From assembly GCA_907163375.1 (NCBI GenBank), contig CAJQUW010004613.1:248001-312000 (forward strand): DNA of 64,000 bases, in the 5' to 3' direction. The notes beneath the pieces are model-generated. The model was not told the DNA's origin and did not search any database. It worked only from the letters and a program-made list of their open reading frames with translations. Positions 45,991-57,454 of this stretch are shown here, piece after piece (position 1 is the stretch's first letter; each line of letters opens with the position of its first letter). The translations under genes and the position numbers were made by a program. This stretch comes from Prostheceraeus crozeri (lineage: Eukaryota > Platyhelminthes > Polycladida > Euryleptidae).

Positions 45991-47392
45991 TCATCCCAAA
46001 AGTTCGTGCGCGGCATTTCGTACCTATGTTTTAACGAGATAAATGAATGTTAAATTGGTTTTCTGTGATGTATTTCGAGAGTGTGTTGAAACCGCAATTA
46101 ACAAAGCATATCTATGACAAATTTCAGACCTCACCGTTCAAATTCAAAATCATAGATATCTGATTAAATTGATTTAAATCTAGATGGTCGGTATTCGATG
46201 AACAAAAGCACGTTGATTTAAAATTATCACGCCATTTTCGCTCACACCAACTGCTTCTATCATTCGTCATGGAGGTTACCATCGAGGAACAACGTGCGTT
46301 CGTTAAGATTATGACATTGCGCCAAAAAAGGCAGCAGAAATTCGCCAAGCTTTAGAAGAAGCTTGTGGGGACTCCGCCATGGCTCTACGAACCGTGCAGA
46401 AATGGGTCCAACGCTTTCAAAGTGGCGACGGTAGCATCAAAGACGCGACTCGCTCCGGCCGACCTCCATCTGCTTGTGTTGAGGAGTCCGTGAATCAGGT
46501 GCGTGACTTAATGGCGAATGATCGACGATGGACATGCACGGAAATCGCCGAAAACCTGGATTTGTCGAAGTCCTCTGTTCATCGGATTTTGACCGACCAT
46601 CTCGGGATGCGGAAGCTGTCCGCTCGTTGGGTGCCGCACAATCTCACCAGTGATCAGAAGGCTGACAGAGTTCGAATCTAAAGGCAACTCCTTCGTCGAC
46701 ACCAGCAAGAAGAGGACTTTCTCGACCGCGTAGTTGCCATTGATGAAACCTGGGTGAGGTCCTACGAGCCTGAACTGAAAAGGCAAAGTGCGGAATGTCG
46801 ACGACCAGGATCTCCCAGACCGATCAAATTCCGGCAGAAGCCCTCTGCTGTGAAACTGATGCTGATTGCAGCCTACGACACTTCAGGTATTGTTTTATCG
46901 CACTACGTGCCCCGTGGACAGACTGTAATTGCTGCCTACTACTCAAACTACCTCCGTGTCCATCTCCGTCAAGCCCTTAGAAGAAAGCGTCCGAAACTCC
47001 GAAATCCATTGATTTTGCATGACAACGCCGCCTGTCATCGTGCTGCAGTGACTCAAGAAACATTTGAACACCTAGGTTGGGAATGCATTCCCCATCCTCC
47101 TTACAGCCCTGATATGAGTCCTCCCGACTTTGACCTCTTTGGAAAACTAAAAGAACCTCTGAGAGGCAAACATTTCAGTGATCTGGACGAAGTCAGGAAT
47201 GCTGCGAACAGTGTTATTCGTGATTTGAATTCCTCAGGCACTCTGAATGGAGTTGCCAGGTTGCCACACCGATGGGAGAAGGTTATCTCTCAGAGGTGAC
47301 TATATTGAAGGTTGACTTTGTTCGTTTGGTTACTTTTATGTTATGATAAATGATTATGTTTCACGCGCACGAACTTTTGGGATGACCCTCGT
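45985..47392 (+). mobile_element. mariner element
   Basis: TCATCCCAAAAGTTCGTGCG at 45991 is repeated inverted as CGCACGAACTTTTGGGATGA ending at 47385. The right end continues to CCCTCGTA, giving the usual mariner terminal sequence TACGAGGGTCATCCC. The left outermost bases have merged with the TA tract. The size (~1.4 kb) is that of an autonomous mariner. Confidence 0.9.
46269..47299 (+). pseudogene. mariner transposase (DD34D), one frameshift and one stop
   Basis: The start is MEVTIEEQRAFVKIM at 46269. A 1-base shift at an A6 run near 46325 moves the frame to AAEIRQALEEACGDSAMALR. The paired helix-turn-helix follows (TARTVQKW-type, then SVHRILTDHLGMRK). A TAA at 46679-46681 interrupts; the frame then resumes through VVAIDETWV, LHDNAACHRA and PPYSPDMSPPDFDLF. 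The spacing between the second and third Asp is 34 residues, so it is DD34D as in true mariners. The total ~343 codons are the normal length. Only two lesions separate it from an open frame. Confidence 0.92.
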
Positions 47393-47399
47393 ATATATA

Positions 47400-48801
47400 C
47401 TCAATGACAAAATTTTTGAAACATTTACTTCTTTAACTTCCTTCATTTTTGACTGGCATATATACATGTATGTATGATACCTTGATAATTTAGTCACAAT
47501 CTCCACCAAGTCGCTAGCACAGAAAAACAACGCATGTAGCAGATTCAACTTTAGTAACGCGTGTACCCCCCTCTAGCTCCAATACATTCAGTAATCCGAG
47601 ATGGCATGGATTCACAAAGTTTCTGAATGAAGGATGTTTCAAGGAGAAGCCACTGCTCTGTCAGTCTTTCAGAGAGAATCTTCAGGGACACTGGTGGAAG
47701 TGAATAGCGGTCTCTCACTCGCCGCCCAAGCTCGTCCCAGACTTGTTCAATGGGTGACAAGTCAGGTGAGGGTGCAGGCCAGTCAAGGGTTTGAATGTTC
47801 AATCTCCTAACAGTGGCAATGACAGCCGAGGAGCGATGTGGTCTTGCGTTGTCGTCTTGGAAGACGAGTTCCTCCACCCTGACCACTGGGGCAACAACAG
47901 GAAGCACAATTTCATTGAGATACCTCTCTCCAGTCAACGTGCCTTTGATGATGACTGATGTCGTTCGTCCGCCATGCCAAATGCCACCCCACAGCATAAC
48001 ACTTCCACCACCATATCTGTCGCGTCCTTTAATACAGCATGAGGCAAAACGTTCACCTGGAAGCCGATGCACTCTGACACGACCGGCATTGAAATCCAGA
48101 GTGAATCTCGATTCATCGGTCCACAAGACTTTCTGCCAGTGATGGTCATGCCATGAGCGATGGGCATCACACCAGGCAACTCGTCTTCTGCGGTGCTCAA
48201 AACTCAATGGAATTAGGACAGCTGGTCGTCGCGATTGAATTCCAGCTTCTCGCAATCTTCGGTAAGCCGTTCGAATGCTACAGTCTATATTTGAGGCACT
48301 CTTCCAGTGTATGACTAGCTTTGGGACTGACACAAATCTATTCCTCATTGCAGCTAAAACTAGACGTGCGTCTGTCCTTCCTGCAGACTTTCTTGGTCGA
48401 CCAGATCCTTCTTCTTTTTAACATCTCCTTCTGCTTTCCATCGACACCACCACCTCCAAACAACGACTCTCGATAGTTGCAGCTCTTCGGCAACACTCGC
48501 ACGACTTCAACCACAACGATTCAATCCAATAGCCATCCATACCTCTGGTAAACTGATCGTGTGCCATTTTATTTTACAAAAGCTGGATTTCAGTTCACGT
48601 TTATGTTCAATTTGTAAAAGCAATTGTGACAGTTGTATCGATATCAAAATTTGAAATTTGACCACCATAGATCTTTCTCCATTCTCTAATGTGTTGAATG
48701 GTAATACATCGAAAGCGAGATATTGCATCATACCTGAGAAAAAAATGAAACAAACTTCAATTCAAGCCAATGATAGTCTGTTTCATTAATTATGTCAATG
48801 A

Positions 48802-48804
<3 letters not shown>
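47400..48804 (-). mobile_element. Tc1-like element
   Basis: The left end CTCAATGACAAAATTTTTGA (47400) mirrors the right end, which in reverse complement reads ACTCATTGACATAATTAATG. TA repeats flank both sides. It lies end to end with the mariner (left) and a TA tract plus pogo (right). Confidence 0.78.
47551..48567 (-). pseudogene. Tc1-like transposase (DD34E), damaged N-terminus
   Basis: ATG at 48567 starts MAHDQFTRGM. The N-terminal third is broken by shifts (one near 48420 in an A5 run) and an in-frame TGA, but the helix-turn-helix RASVAEELQLSRVVVWRWW and the GSGRPRK hook are readable. From 48348 a clean 265-codon frame carries WTDESRFTLD, VFQDDNARPH and PDLSPIEQVWDELGRR, with 34 residues between second Asp and Glu. 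It ends RITECIGARGGYTRY at 47551. The total length (~339 codons) equals full-length Tc1 transposases. Confidence 0.9.

Positions 48805-48856
<52 letters not shown>
48805..48856. repeat. (TA)n microsatellite
   Basis: About 24 uninterrupted TA repeats separate the Tc1-like and pogo elements. The last TA (48855-48856) is the pogo target duplication. Confidence 0.95.
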
Positions 48857-48859
<3 letters not shown>

Positions 48860-49246
48860 TATTTTCTGGTTAATTCGCCACCTGCTTAATTCGCCATTTC
48901 GCTTAATTCGTCATATCTTGTATTCCCCAAATAAAATCTATATATTGCACATTGTAAAAGATACGGATAATTCGTACCCTATAATTCGTAATTCGCCACT
49001 TTTCCGTCTCCCACGCGCACATTTCCATACAATATTGTATGCTTAATTCGTCAAGCAACTGACAGTTAATACAGACGCGCGGATAACGGTAGAATTGTAT
49101 GAAAGCGCCTTCAGTAAGTGTCAATAATTATTGGGTGTGTCAACGCGCGCGCGTAAACTCCTACCATTTGTTAACAATGGAGTTGCTTCTCCTTATCATT
49201 CATTCCTCTACGCTTCATATAGCTGAATCATTTTGCTTGTTATGCT

Positions 49247-50767
49247 ATGAATTTCACGTCAGCAATCATGAAGAGAACATCGTATACTTCAAATTCGCTG
49301 GAGGTCAAATACAAAGCCATCAAAAAAGCTGATACTCATTCTAAGAAAGATGTCGCTGCCGAATTCAACATCCCTCGAAGCACTCTCAACAGCTGGCTGA
49401 AAGATCGGGAAAATATTTTTAATGCTTACCACTACTCTAGTTTCAATACGGACAGAAAACGACTTCGTCTATCAAACTTTGACGAACTGGACAAATGTTT
49501 ACTCATTTGGTTCAAGCAACTACGTTCGAAAAATATCCCTATTTCTGCGTCAATCCTCATTGAAAAAGCCAACAAATTTGCAGCATCGCTTAAACTCAAT
49601 GATTTTAAATGCTCCGCTAGCTGGATTGAACGCTTCAAAGGTCGTCACAATATTGTACTGAAGACAAATTCGGGAGAAGCCAATTCCTGCCCCTCACAAC
49701 TAATCGAGGATTTTAAAGCAACAGTACTGCCAACACTCCTTGAAGATTATGCCCTGAAAGACATATACAACGCCGATGAAACCGGTTTGTTTTGGCAAAT
49801 GTTACCAAACAAGACTCTCGATTTCAAGGGAACAAACAACAAGGGCATCAAGCAAAATAAAGCCAGGATCACGATACTAGTCTGCGCAAATATGGATGGC
49901 TCGGACAAGCGCCCCTTGCTTACAATCGGCAAATCCAAAGCTCCACGTTGTTTTAAAGGGATAAAAAAACTACCAACTGTTTACTTAAACAACAAGAAGG
50001 CGTGGATGGTCAGTGATATTTTCGAGCGCTTCGTGAAAGAATTTGATAAGGAGATGACCAAGAAGAATCGCAAAGTGGCCCTTTTCGTGGATAATTGCAC
50101 TGCCCATCCCCACATTGACAATCTTCAATCGGTACGTCTTGTTTTCCTACCGCCCAACACAACGGCGAAACTTCAGCCAATGGATGCAGGCGTCATCAAA
50201 TCGTTCAAGGCTCACTTCAAACGATTGATGATGACACACCTCATCTCAGCGGTAGATGCCGATACACAATTTAACCCAAACCTCTTGTTGGCTTTACGCC
50301 TGTGCAAGGAAGCATGGTCATTCGTCACTGCAGCCACAATCAACAACTGCTACAGACACTGCGGATTCGGTGAAGTCGTGGCGGTTGAGCAATTAGATGA
50401 CGCTGGTTCTTCGCAATGTAGAGTCACTTTTGACAAACTGAGCAGCACGATCTCTCTACAGACTGATTTCGATGCCTATCTAAACTACGATGACGACATC
50501 CCAACTCACGCTGATATGGATGAAGATATCATCGAGCATGTTACCGGTGGTGCAGAGGAAGAGACTGCTGACACAGAATTGGAAGACGAGGGACAGGTGA
50601 AGGAGGTAAGTCACAGAGAGGCTTATGAGGCCAATGAATTACTAAATTTTTACATCGCTCAAAATTCAATCGATATCGATTTGAACAATCTTTCCAGAGC
50701 TGTTTTTGAGCGTTCTGTAAATACCAAAGTTCAAAAAAAAGTTGACGATTACTTTTCCAAATTGTAA
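49247..50767 (+). CDS. pogo-type transposase, intact 506-codon ORF
   Basis: This DNA transposase of the pogo/Tigger/Jerky family cuts and pastes at TA sites. Domain order: psq-type helix-turn-helix (about residues 12-45, VKYKAIKKADTHSKKDVAAE), CENP-B-type second DNA-binding domain (about 75-135, ending SASWIERFKGRHN), then the DDE domain with NADETGLFW, ALFVDNCTAH and LPPNTTAKLQPMDAGVIKSF. There are 30 residues between the second and third Asp (DD30D). An acidic C-terminal tail follows. Met at 49268 (MKRTSY) is an alternative start closer to the family's usual beginning. There are no stops or frameshifts, so it may be functional or recently active. Confidence 0.95.
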   Translation: MNFTSAIMKRTSYTSNSLEVKYKAIKKADTHSKKDVAAEFNIPRSTLNSWLKDRENIFNAYHYSSFNTDRKRLRLSNFDELDKCLLIWFKQLRSKNIPISASILIEKANKFAASLKLNDFKCSASWIERFKGRHNIVLKTNSGEANSCPSQLIEDFKATVLPTLLEDYALKDIYNADETGLFWQMLPNKTLDFKGTNNKGIKQNKARITILVCANMDGSDKRPLLTIGKSKAPRCFKGIKKLPTVYLNNKKAWMVSDIFERFVKEFDKEMTKKNRKVALFVDNCTAHPHIDNLQSVRLVFLPPNTTAKLQPMDAGVIKSFKAHFKRLMMTHLISAVDADTQFNPNLLLALRLCKEAWSFVTAATINNCYRHCGFGEVVAVEQLDDAGSSQCRVTFDKLSSTISLQTDFDAYLNYDDDIPTHADMDEDIIEHVTGGAEEETADTELEDEGQVKEVSHREAYEANELLNFYIAQNSIDIDLNNLSRAVFERSVNTKVQKKVDDYFSKL

Positions 50768-50857
50768 AGAGTGATGTACTCAGACATTTTTGCTATCAAT
50801 ATTTTACATGTACTTCTCTTGTATATTATTGTGTTTTGCTTGCCTTATTAGACCTTG

Positions 50858-52097
50858 GCCCTTTTCGAGTTGCCAAATCGATGTGACTTTGGCAACTCGA
50901 AAAGGTGATTATTTGCAAAAATGTGTGCTTTTTACATGAACTTTGTCAAGGTCTCAGCGGAAATTTTAGTCGGTCAGGGCCCGCTTATTTTGGGAAAACC
51001 GGCAATTCTAAGTTTGTAAACAAATTAGGAAATTGCACTCGCATGTAAGTTGTGATTAAGTTTCAACCAATATATTTTGGAAAAACATAATTTTAATATT
51101 CTGTTGTTTTACTGCATGTCGTTGCATCGATACTGTTTGAAATAACGCAATGCACGTGCTGGCTGTAGAATATTTCATGTTACAGAGTCAAAACTCTAGT
51201 GTTCTCTTAACTTTCTATCTCTAGTTTAGTTATTTTCATACAACCTGTTCAATTATCTGTTGGCTGGTTCATAAATCCTTTAAATCCTTCATTGGATCTT
51301 TCTCAATTTCCAGTTGCAACCAAATTTCTTTTTTTAAATCGTTTAGAGCAAAAGCCTATCTAACCAACCAAAATAATTTTGAGATTCAATTCTACATAAG
51401 TTTCTCGAGTTTTCTCGCTTCTAGCAGAAGGAATTCATGTTTTAAGTATTTCATCTGATAGACAAATAGAAGAGGCTAAACATGAAACCCTTCTGAAAAC
51501 CCTTCTGAATTCAAACATGAATTCCTTCTGCTAGAAGCGAGAAAACTCGAGAAACTTATGTAGAATTGAATCTCAAAATTATTTTGGTTGGTTAGATAGG
51601 CTTTTGCTCTAAACGATTTAAAAAAGAAATTTGGTTGCAACTGGAAATTGAGAAAGATCCAATGAAGGATTTAAAGGATTCATGAACCAGCCAACAGATA
51701 ATTGAACATGGTTGTATGAAAATAACTAAACTAGAGATAGAAAGTTAAGAGAACACTAGAGTTTTGACTCTGTAACATGAAATATTCTACAGCCAGCACG
51801 TGCATTGCGTTATTTCAAACAGTATCGATGCAACGACATGCAGTAAAACAACAGAATATTAAAATTATGTTTTTCCAAAATATATTGGTTGAAACTTAAT
51901 CACAACTTACATGCGAGTGCAATTTCCTAATTTGTTTACAAACTTAGAATTGCCGGTTTTCCCAAAATAAGCGGGCCCTGACCGACTAAAATTTCCGCTG
52001 AGACCTTGACAAAGTTCATGTAAAAAGCACACATTTTTGCAAATAATCACCTTTTCGAGTTGCCAAAGTCACATCGATTTGGCAACTCGAAAAGGGC
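50858..52097. mobile_element. Fold-back element, two ~585-bp arms, nested in pogo
   Basis: Sequence 50858-51442 is repeated almost perfectly inverted at 51513-52097 around a ~70-bp loop. The few differences include one base indel near 51246/51705 and one substitution near 51271. Each arm's outer end has its own small hairpin: CCTTTTCGAGTTGCCAAA and TTTGGCAACTCGAAAAGG. The termini are GCCCTTTTCGAG, and CCTTG flanks both sides (50853-50857 and 52098-52102) as a likely 5-bp target duplication. There is no coding capacity. The high arm identity implies recent origin or arm homogenisation. Confidence 0.92.
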
Positions 52098-52271
52098 CCT
52101 TGACTGGAAATGCCACTTGTTTTATTTTGCTGAGAGGATGGGAGGTGTGGTCGGGTAGGGAATACTTGATACTATGAGACTACATGTAAATACTGTTAAT
52201 TCGCCAGTATGCTTAATTCGCCACTTTTACTTTACCCCGAGGGGTGACGAATTATCCGGAAAATACACGTA

Positions 52272-52937
52272 TGCAACTTTCTCGACACATTCCTCGACAG
52301 ATTTCTCGACACTAAGTTTCGACCAATCAGAAACTTTTCGAAAAATTTAATATTTTATATTTCTGTTTGCATATAATTTACGTACTTAAAACCACGTGAT
52401 TTCCACGAGGTAGCTTCATGCATTCTTAATAAAATTTACAGAAGGTTACTTGCCCCACCGGTTTCAATTATTTTCACATCGAGTACTATCGAATTCCTAC
52501 ACTATCTGTGCTGATCATGATCGTACCTCTAGATATATAATCATTATTTTAAATTCTTATTTACTCGATAGTCTTTAAAATCTCCGAGAGTGTACGTACT
52601 CTCTGGAAAATTCCTTTACTGATATTTATTGGTTTGTACATCCAATTTTTGCACATCTCATCATGATACCCTCTTTTATTTGTTAGTGATGTTCAAATAA
52701 GTGATGTACGGACCTCTCACAACGTATATAATGTTGATCATCATTCGAGACAATTAAAGATGTCCGTCTTTACATTATAATAACATTGTGGACAATCTGT
52801 CTACTACTGTGATCTTTATTTCAGCACATTCTGGTGAATATTACCTTTTTCAAGAAAATCATAATAATGTCTGATCAAGAAAGTGGCATTATCGGGCTCC
52901 TAATAAGATATGATATCGGTTCAATTGTCTGCCGAAA
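52272..52937. other. No gene seen; satellite B-like scraps
   Basis: Near 52280-52320 TCTCGACACATTCCTCGACA repeats motifs of the 191-bp satellite (CTCGACAC, CACATTCGAC) without forming a full unit. The rest is unrecognised AT-rich DNA. Confidence 0.4.
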
Positions 52938-53503
52938 GAATTTCAACTCATGCCCAGCAGCCCCCCAATCATAAAACATACCTCTTTCTCTGCTGTTCCT
53001 CCTCCCAGGCCCCTCTCGACACTTTTTTACCTATGCTCGACACATTCGACAAATCCCAAGATTCACTCACTAAGTCTCAGATATCTAACATACCTCTATC
53101 AAAAAAGTGTCGATCGATATTGAAACGACTCAATTACATGCCCAGCAGCTCCCCAATCATAAAACATACCTTCTTCTATGCTGTTCCACCTCCCAGGCTC
53201 CTCTCGACACCTTTTTACCTATCCTCGACACATTCGACAAATCCAAAGATTCACTCACTAAGTTTCAGATATCTAACATACCTCTATCAAAAAAGTGTCG
53301 ATCGATGATGAAACGACTCAATTACATGCCCAGCAGATCCCCAATCATAAAACATACCTTCTTCTATGCTGTTCCACCTCCCAGGCTCCTCTCGACACTT
53401 CCTTACTTATCGTCGACACATTCGACAAATCCAAAGATTCACTCACTCCTAAGTCTCAGATATCTAACATGCCTCTATCAAAAAAGTGTCGATCGATGTT
53501 GAA
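52938..53503 (+). repeat. Satellite B array, ~191-bp unit, 3 copies
   Basis: GTGTCGATCGAT recurs at 53107, 53295 and 53486 (periods 188 and 191). Units contain CCCAGCAGCTCCCCAATCAT and CAGGCTCCTCTCGACAC. Several frames are open through the units, but this is a by-product of the repeat. The orientation is opposite to the array at 62800-64000. Confidence 0.92.
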
Positions 53504-54964
53504 TTTGTTCGGGAGGATTTGTGGATGAAGCAAAAAGGCGGAGAACTGTGATATGATTGATCACTTTTAATTTGAATATTTCAAAAAATTTGTCAGTGAA
53601 ATATGTCAAATATGCAGTACATCTCATGTGTAAGGTTCAGTCCGCATGCTCTTATGTTTGCCCAAAACAATTAGTATTCAGATAGTCACGTTGGACATGA
53701 CTTTTAATCTGACCTTAATGAAGTGAGACAGACTCCGCGAGGAAGTACAAGTATTTCGAGCAAGACAATGACGCTGGTGAAGTCGACTCAAGTTCACCAC
53801 CCTTTATTTCATTGGGCACTACTGACAGCGACTTCTATACTTCAGTTTTTCCTCACATATCAATGTACGCAGACAATGCACATGATCCGGCTTGCATTAC
53901 GATAAGGATGTACAAATGAATCAATGCTTATGCGCTGTATTCGCAGAAGTTGATGACATGCAATGATTTCTCAGGCTTTGCGTTGCACTTTTCAAATGAC
54001 ACTATTCCGGGCTTATGGATTGGCCACATTACATCGGGAAGACGCTATAAAGATGTACGTTCCATGTTACTTGTCTTAACCTTCTAAATGCCGAACTATT
54101 TTCAAAAGTTAGTTTTTTTCTATTGTAATTTCCTGGCGATCCAGCCATCTCATGAGATTACTATGCGCACCATCAGAATCGCGCTGATCCATTAGTTCAT
54201 TTTAGTCACTCTTTCGCCGTTCTGAGGTTGACCCTAAAGCTTCAAGTGTAGATGTCCTGTAAATATGCCATTACATTTTTAGAGGTTACTGCAATTCCTA
54301 CTTAGGATATTTTGACTTTATCGGTGGGAAGGGTGCGTTGGGAGGGAGTTCGTTATATTAAGTGGGCTGCTTGGTGGTGTGGTTGTCTTACTACGTGTAT
54401 CATTAGTTTTCACAACACTACTATCGATTATCTATTTGTTTCTCCTTTTGCTAAACATTTCAGAGATCTGTATGCACCTTTCTTGGATGGAATACGAGCG
54501 AACAGCAAGACGCATTATCGTACATCACATGCGTGCTTCTACCTCTATTTGATGCAGCAAGAATAGAGCTTCAAAGAAGTGGTTCAATATCTTTAATGTT
54601 ATGACTTTTTGCAGATTGAGAAGGAAGACAATTTTCTACACCTCAATCAGTCGCACCAGTTGCAGGTCTAATTGCCAAAACCATGTTGCAAGTAGCAATT
54701 TGTTCCCTTACAAATAGAAATGGATTATTTTATGTCGGTCATTTTGTCAAAAGCAGTTAGCAAATTTATTAAGTATTTCGATTCACCATTGGTAGCGGCA
54801 CGGAAGGACGAATGTAGCCTTGCACAACTGAGACGAACCATATTAGGCACACTACTGTTCTTAGTGAAAGTGATGTTATACAAAATTCTATTCCACGATG
54901 GGCGCAATGAAATGTTGGTCTACTCTTTTTTCAAGTACACGTGATATGAAATCTTCATTAAAGT
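53504..54964 (+). other. Core segment between satellite B arrays, possible exon at 54312-54566
   Basis: This mostly unassigned stretch has two open parts that look protein-like. At about 53721-53908 a frame is rich in Asp/Ser (KYKYFEQDNDAGEVDSSSPP). At 54303-54566 a frame follows the acceptor-like CCTACTTAG and reads RVRWEGVRYIKWAAWWCG, then NTTIDYLFVSPFAKHFRDLY, and ends at a TAG. An ORF at 54720-54944 has no recognisable features. I cannot assign any of them. Confidence 0.3.
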
Positions 54965-55032
54965 CGAGGTAATCCTACCTCGACCTATTGATAAAACGCA
55001 GACTTGATACCTTGTCTGACGTAATTTCACAG

Positions 55033-56237
55033 GAAAAACTGACAGTTAGCATTGTGTGGGTGCCATCCGAGAACAATTTAGCAGATTGTTAGACACGTGT
55101 ACCGAAAGAATGGATAAAATATGAGACTCTTTCAGAGGAAAGGACTTTGATAGGAGCTACCAGCGTCGGAAATGATTCCACGTTTTATAAGATCAAAGCT
55201 ATTCATGATCGTTGCCACTTTGGGGTTGATAGAACATTAGACCTAGCTCGGGAATCGCTAACTGAGGATAATGTATCGAGGAAACTTGTCAAGAAAGTAG
55301 TATCTCGTTGTGATCGTTGCGCTAAGGTTGATCCATCAAGTCAGGTTCGTTATCCACACGGAACAATTTCCAATCCCGACGTTTGGAATCAGATAGCGAT
55401 TGATCTGACGCATTATGACGGAAAAACTTACTTATCTGTGATAGATACATGCTCTCGTTTCACGATATGGCGTAGGCTACGTAATGAAAGTGCTAGTGAA
55501 ATTGCTCAACAGCTGCTTCAATTATTTTCTGAGTTTGGACCTCCGTCCGCCATCATATCTGATAATGGGACTGTCTTTGGGAGCAGAGAGTTTGCTCATC
55601 TCCTTTCAGAATGGGATATCACACATACATTGACCTGTGCGTATCAGCCACAGGCAAAGGAGCTTGTGAGAGAATGCATCGCTCTGTAAAGCGCTGTGCA
55701 AAACGGGCTAATCCCACGATAGAAGAAGCTGTACTTGTAAATAACAGTCGGGACGGCGGGAAGGTTAGTCCTTACGAGTTTATGTTTTGTGCGAAATCCC
55801 GTAAACCAGGTATAAGTGGTACTAGATGTTTCGTTGGAAAACCTTTCTTGTTGTCGAGCAATCAGAACTTAGATTATCTCTCCAAAACAAAGAATCCTTT
55901 CGTTGTTGCCCGATTAAAGTATACTTGCGTACACGATGGACGATGTGATAGCGAATGGAGTGGATCTCACACTGTAACTAGCATTAGATCGAATGTCGGA
56001 GTAGTGATTGATGATGATGAAGTTACTCGACATATTTCTCATCTTAGAAGGGTGCGTGGTAATGATGAACTAGAATGCTCTGAGCACGATTCCTGCATGT
56101 CTGACGAAGATGATAATGGTGAGGAAGCGTCAGGCGTTGTTGGTGAGACTGAACGTGTGTTGCGTCGCAGTTGTCGAGTGCGTCGTGAACCTGCTTGGTT
56201 GAATGATTATGTCATGTATCATGCATGTGAGGTCTGA
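55033..56237 (+). pseudogene. Integrase of the truncated LTR retrotransposon, frameshifted
   Basis: After the RNase H tail (with an in-frame TAG near 55086) comes the zinc-binding H2C2 module: His in IHDRCHFGVDRTLDL, Cys pair in SRCDRCAKVDPS. The catalytic core has IAIDLTHYDGKTYLSVIDT (first Asp) and IISDNGTVFGSREF (second Asp). A 1-base shift near 55650 moves the frame to GACERMHRSVKR, which carries the catalytic Glu. The C-terminal tail is acidic, then basic, and ends at 56237, just before the polypurine tract. Confidence 0.82.
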
Positions 56238-56250
56238 TGACCTGGGGGCA

Positions 56251-56475
56251 TGTGGGATTCATTGTTGATGGCGTCTTCCTAACCTGTGTTGCATCACGCG
56301 CTGACGTCCTGTGTGACGTCATTTTCTGACTGGACATTCATATCAATGTAAGCGTGAATGACGGTATAAAAGGGCAGTGTAATAAAGCCGCGGGAAGACT
56401 TCCCAATTGACGAGTCATTATTGTTTTGCTTTCTAACAGTTATTCTAGACATATCGGACGATGGACGAATTTACA
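56251..56475 (+). repeat. Putative 3' LTR, ~225 bp
   Basis: It starts TGTGGGATTC directly after the purine tract CTGGGGGCA and ends GAATTTACA. It contains a TATA-like TATAAAAG (56374) and the polyadenylation signal AATAAA (56391), plus CRE-like TGACGTC motifs (56304 and 56315). With no second copy in the window the exact ends are inferred from TG...CA. Confidence 0.6.
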
Positions 56476-57454
56476 GGAATGGCTAGTGAGATGCGGCCTC
56501 ATCGGAGGTCCCTAGGGCCTGGGATGGGCCCAGAGCGAGAACTTAGGTACATCATCCGTACATGGTCTGCTTTGACTTAGGATATGAGCATGCATGCAGC
56601 TATATGCAGATTGACACACTACCCTGTTCTTTTGAAATTACTTGTTTAAGTTCCGTGTGCCCGTGGGACTCCCTTGGATCGTAATAGATAAATTCCGTTG
56701 GATGAGATGGGACAGGGAGCAAACACACGTCCCATGAACATCCCTGCTAATTCACCACAGAAAATTAAATAAATATCAAAGCAATTAGCTGCGCAGTGTT
56801 TCATGATTATCACTATGTTACAGTCTACCAAACATCCTCACTGGCATAACTACAACCACAGAATTATGTTGTTTAGGCGTATCACTTTGATAGAACTACA
56901 AACTGATTCAAAACGATGGCACATGCAGGAACTTACCAAGACTAAGTGGGCAAAAAGAAGATTCTGAAAGCAAATTGTCGCATGGACTCTCTATATAACT
57001 CCGGTCGATATACCAGTCAGTTATACGTTAATGAAGGCTTTACCTTCTTTAAAATATTCTGCTCTCATTTATGTTCGATTAATGAATGACATTTTTATGA
57101 CGCGTTCGTGAACACTTCCATTAAAAGATTATGACGGTTAAATGAAGCAAAATAAATGACGCGTCTATGGACGGCATCCTTTTAATGACAATTAAATGAG
57201 GCGTCATTAAGCTATCATATAATTAATGACGCTTTATAGGACAAGCCCATTGGACTGTATAAAATTGCAATCAATACTTCCGTTGTAGGAATCCCGTGAG
57301 TCTGAAAGTATTATTCATGCCTACCGAACATAAATGCCGGATCTGTCGATCAGTGTTTTAAGAACTTTTGTAAAGGAACCACAATATCGTGAGTGTAATA
57401 TGGCGAATAAATGAGAAACCTGAATTATATTCATTACTGAAATCAATTTTTTAG
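56476..57454. other. No gene assigned
   Basis: The sequence includes repeated AATGACGCGT-type motifs (57085-57235) and a stretch at 57324-57350 encoding HKCRICRSVF, which resembles the start of the exon at 57455 (YKCRFCRNCGF) and may be a degraded duplicate exon. Confidence 0.35.

Larger units (their letters stand above)
48855..52271 (+). mobile_element. pogo/Tigger-type element, full length
   Basis: TA duplications lie at 48855-48856 and 52270-52271. The left end CAGTATTTTCTGGTTAATTC pairs with the right end, in reverse complement CGTGTATTTTCCGGATAATT. The subterminal motif GCTTAATTCGCCA is repeated on both sides (48883, 52211). It carries one intact transposase ORF and a 1.24-kb fold-back element inserted between the ORF and the right end. 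Without that insertion it would be about 2.2 kb, normal for the group. Confidence 0.92.
54965..56475 (+). mobile_element. LTR retrotransposon, 3' part (RNase H end, integrase, 3' LTR)
   Basis: The fragment begins inside the RNase H region (VSIVWVPSENNLAD, then TRVPKEW), contains the integrase, a polypurine tract GGGGGCA and an LTR at 56251-56475. No gag, protease, RT or 5' LTR is present, so it is 5'-truncated or recombined. The V-P-S-E-N-N-x-A-D-x-L-T-R form suggests a Ty3/Gypsy- or BEL-like lineage different from the complete Gypsy element nearby. Confidence 0.75.

Noticed and set aside
56930-56975. 27-nt minus-strand micro-exon between CTTTCAG and GTAAGT
   Set aside because: Nine codons with no partner exon in phase; such chance pairs are expected in AT-rich DNA.
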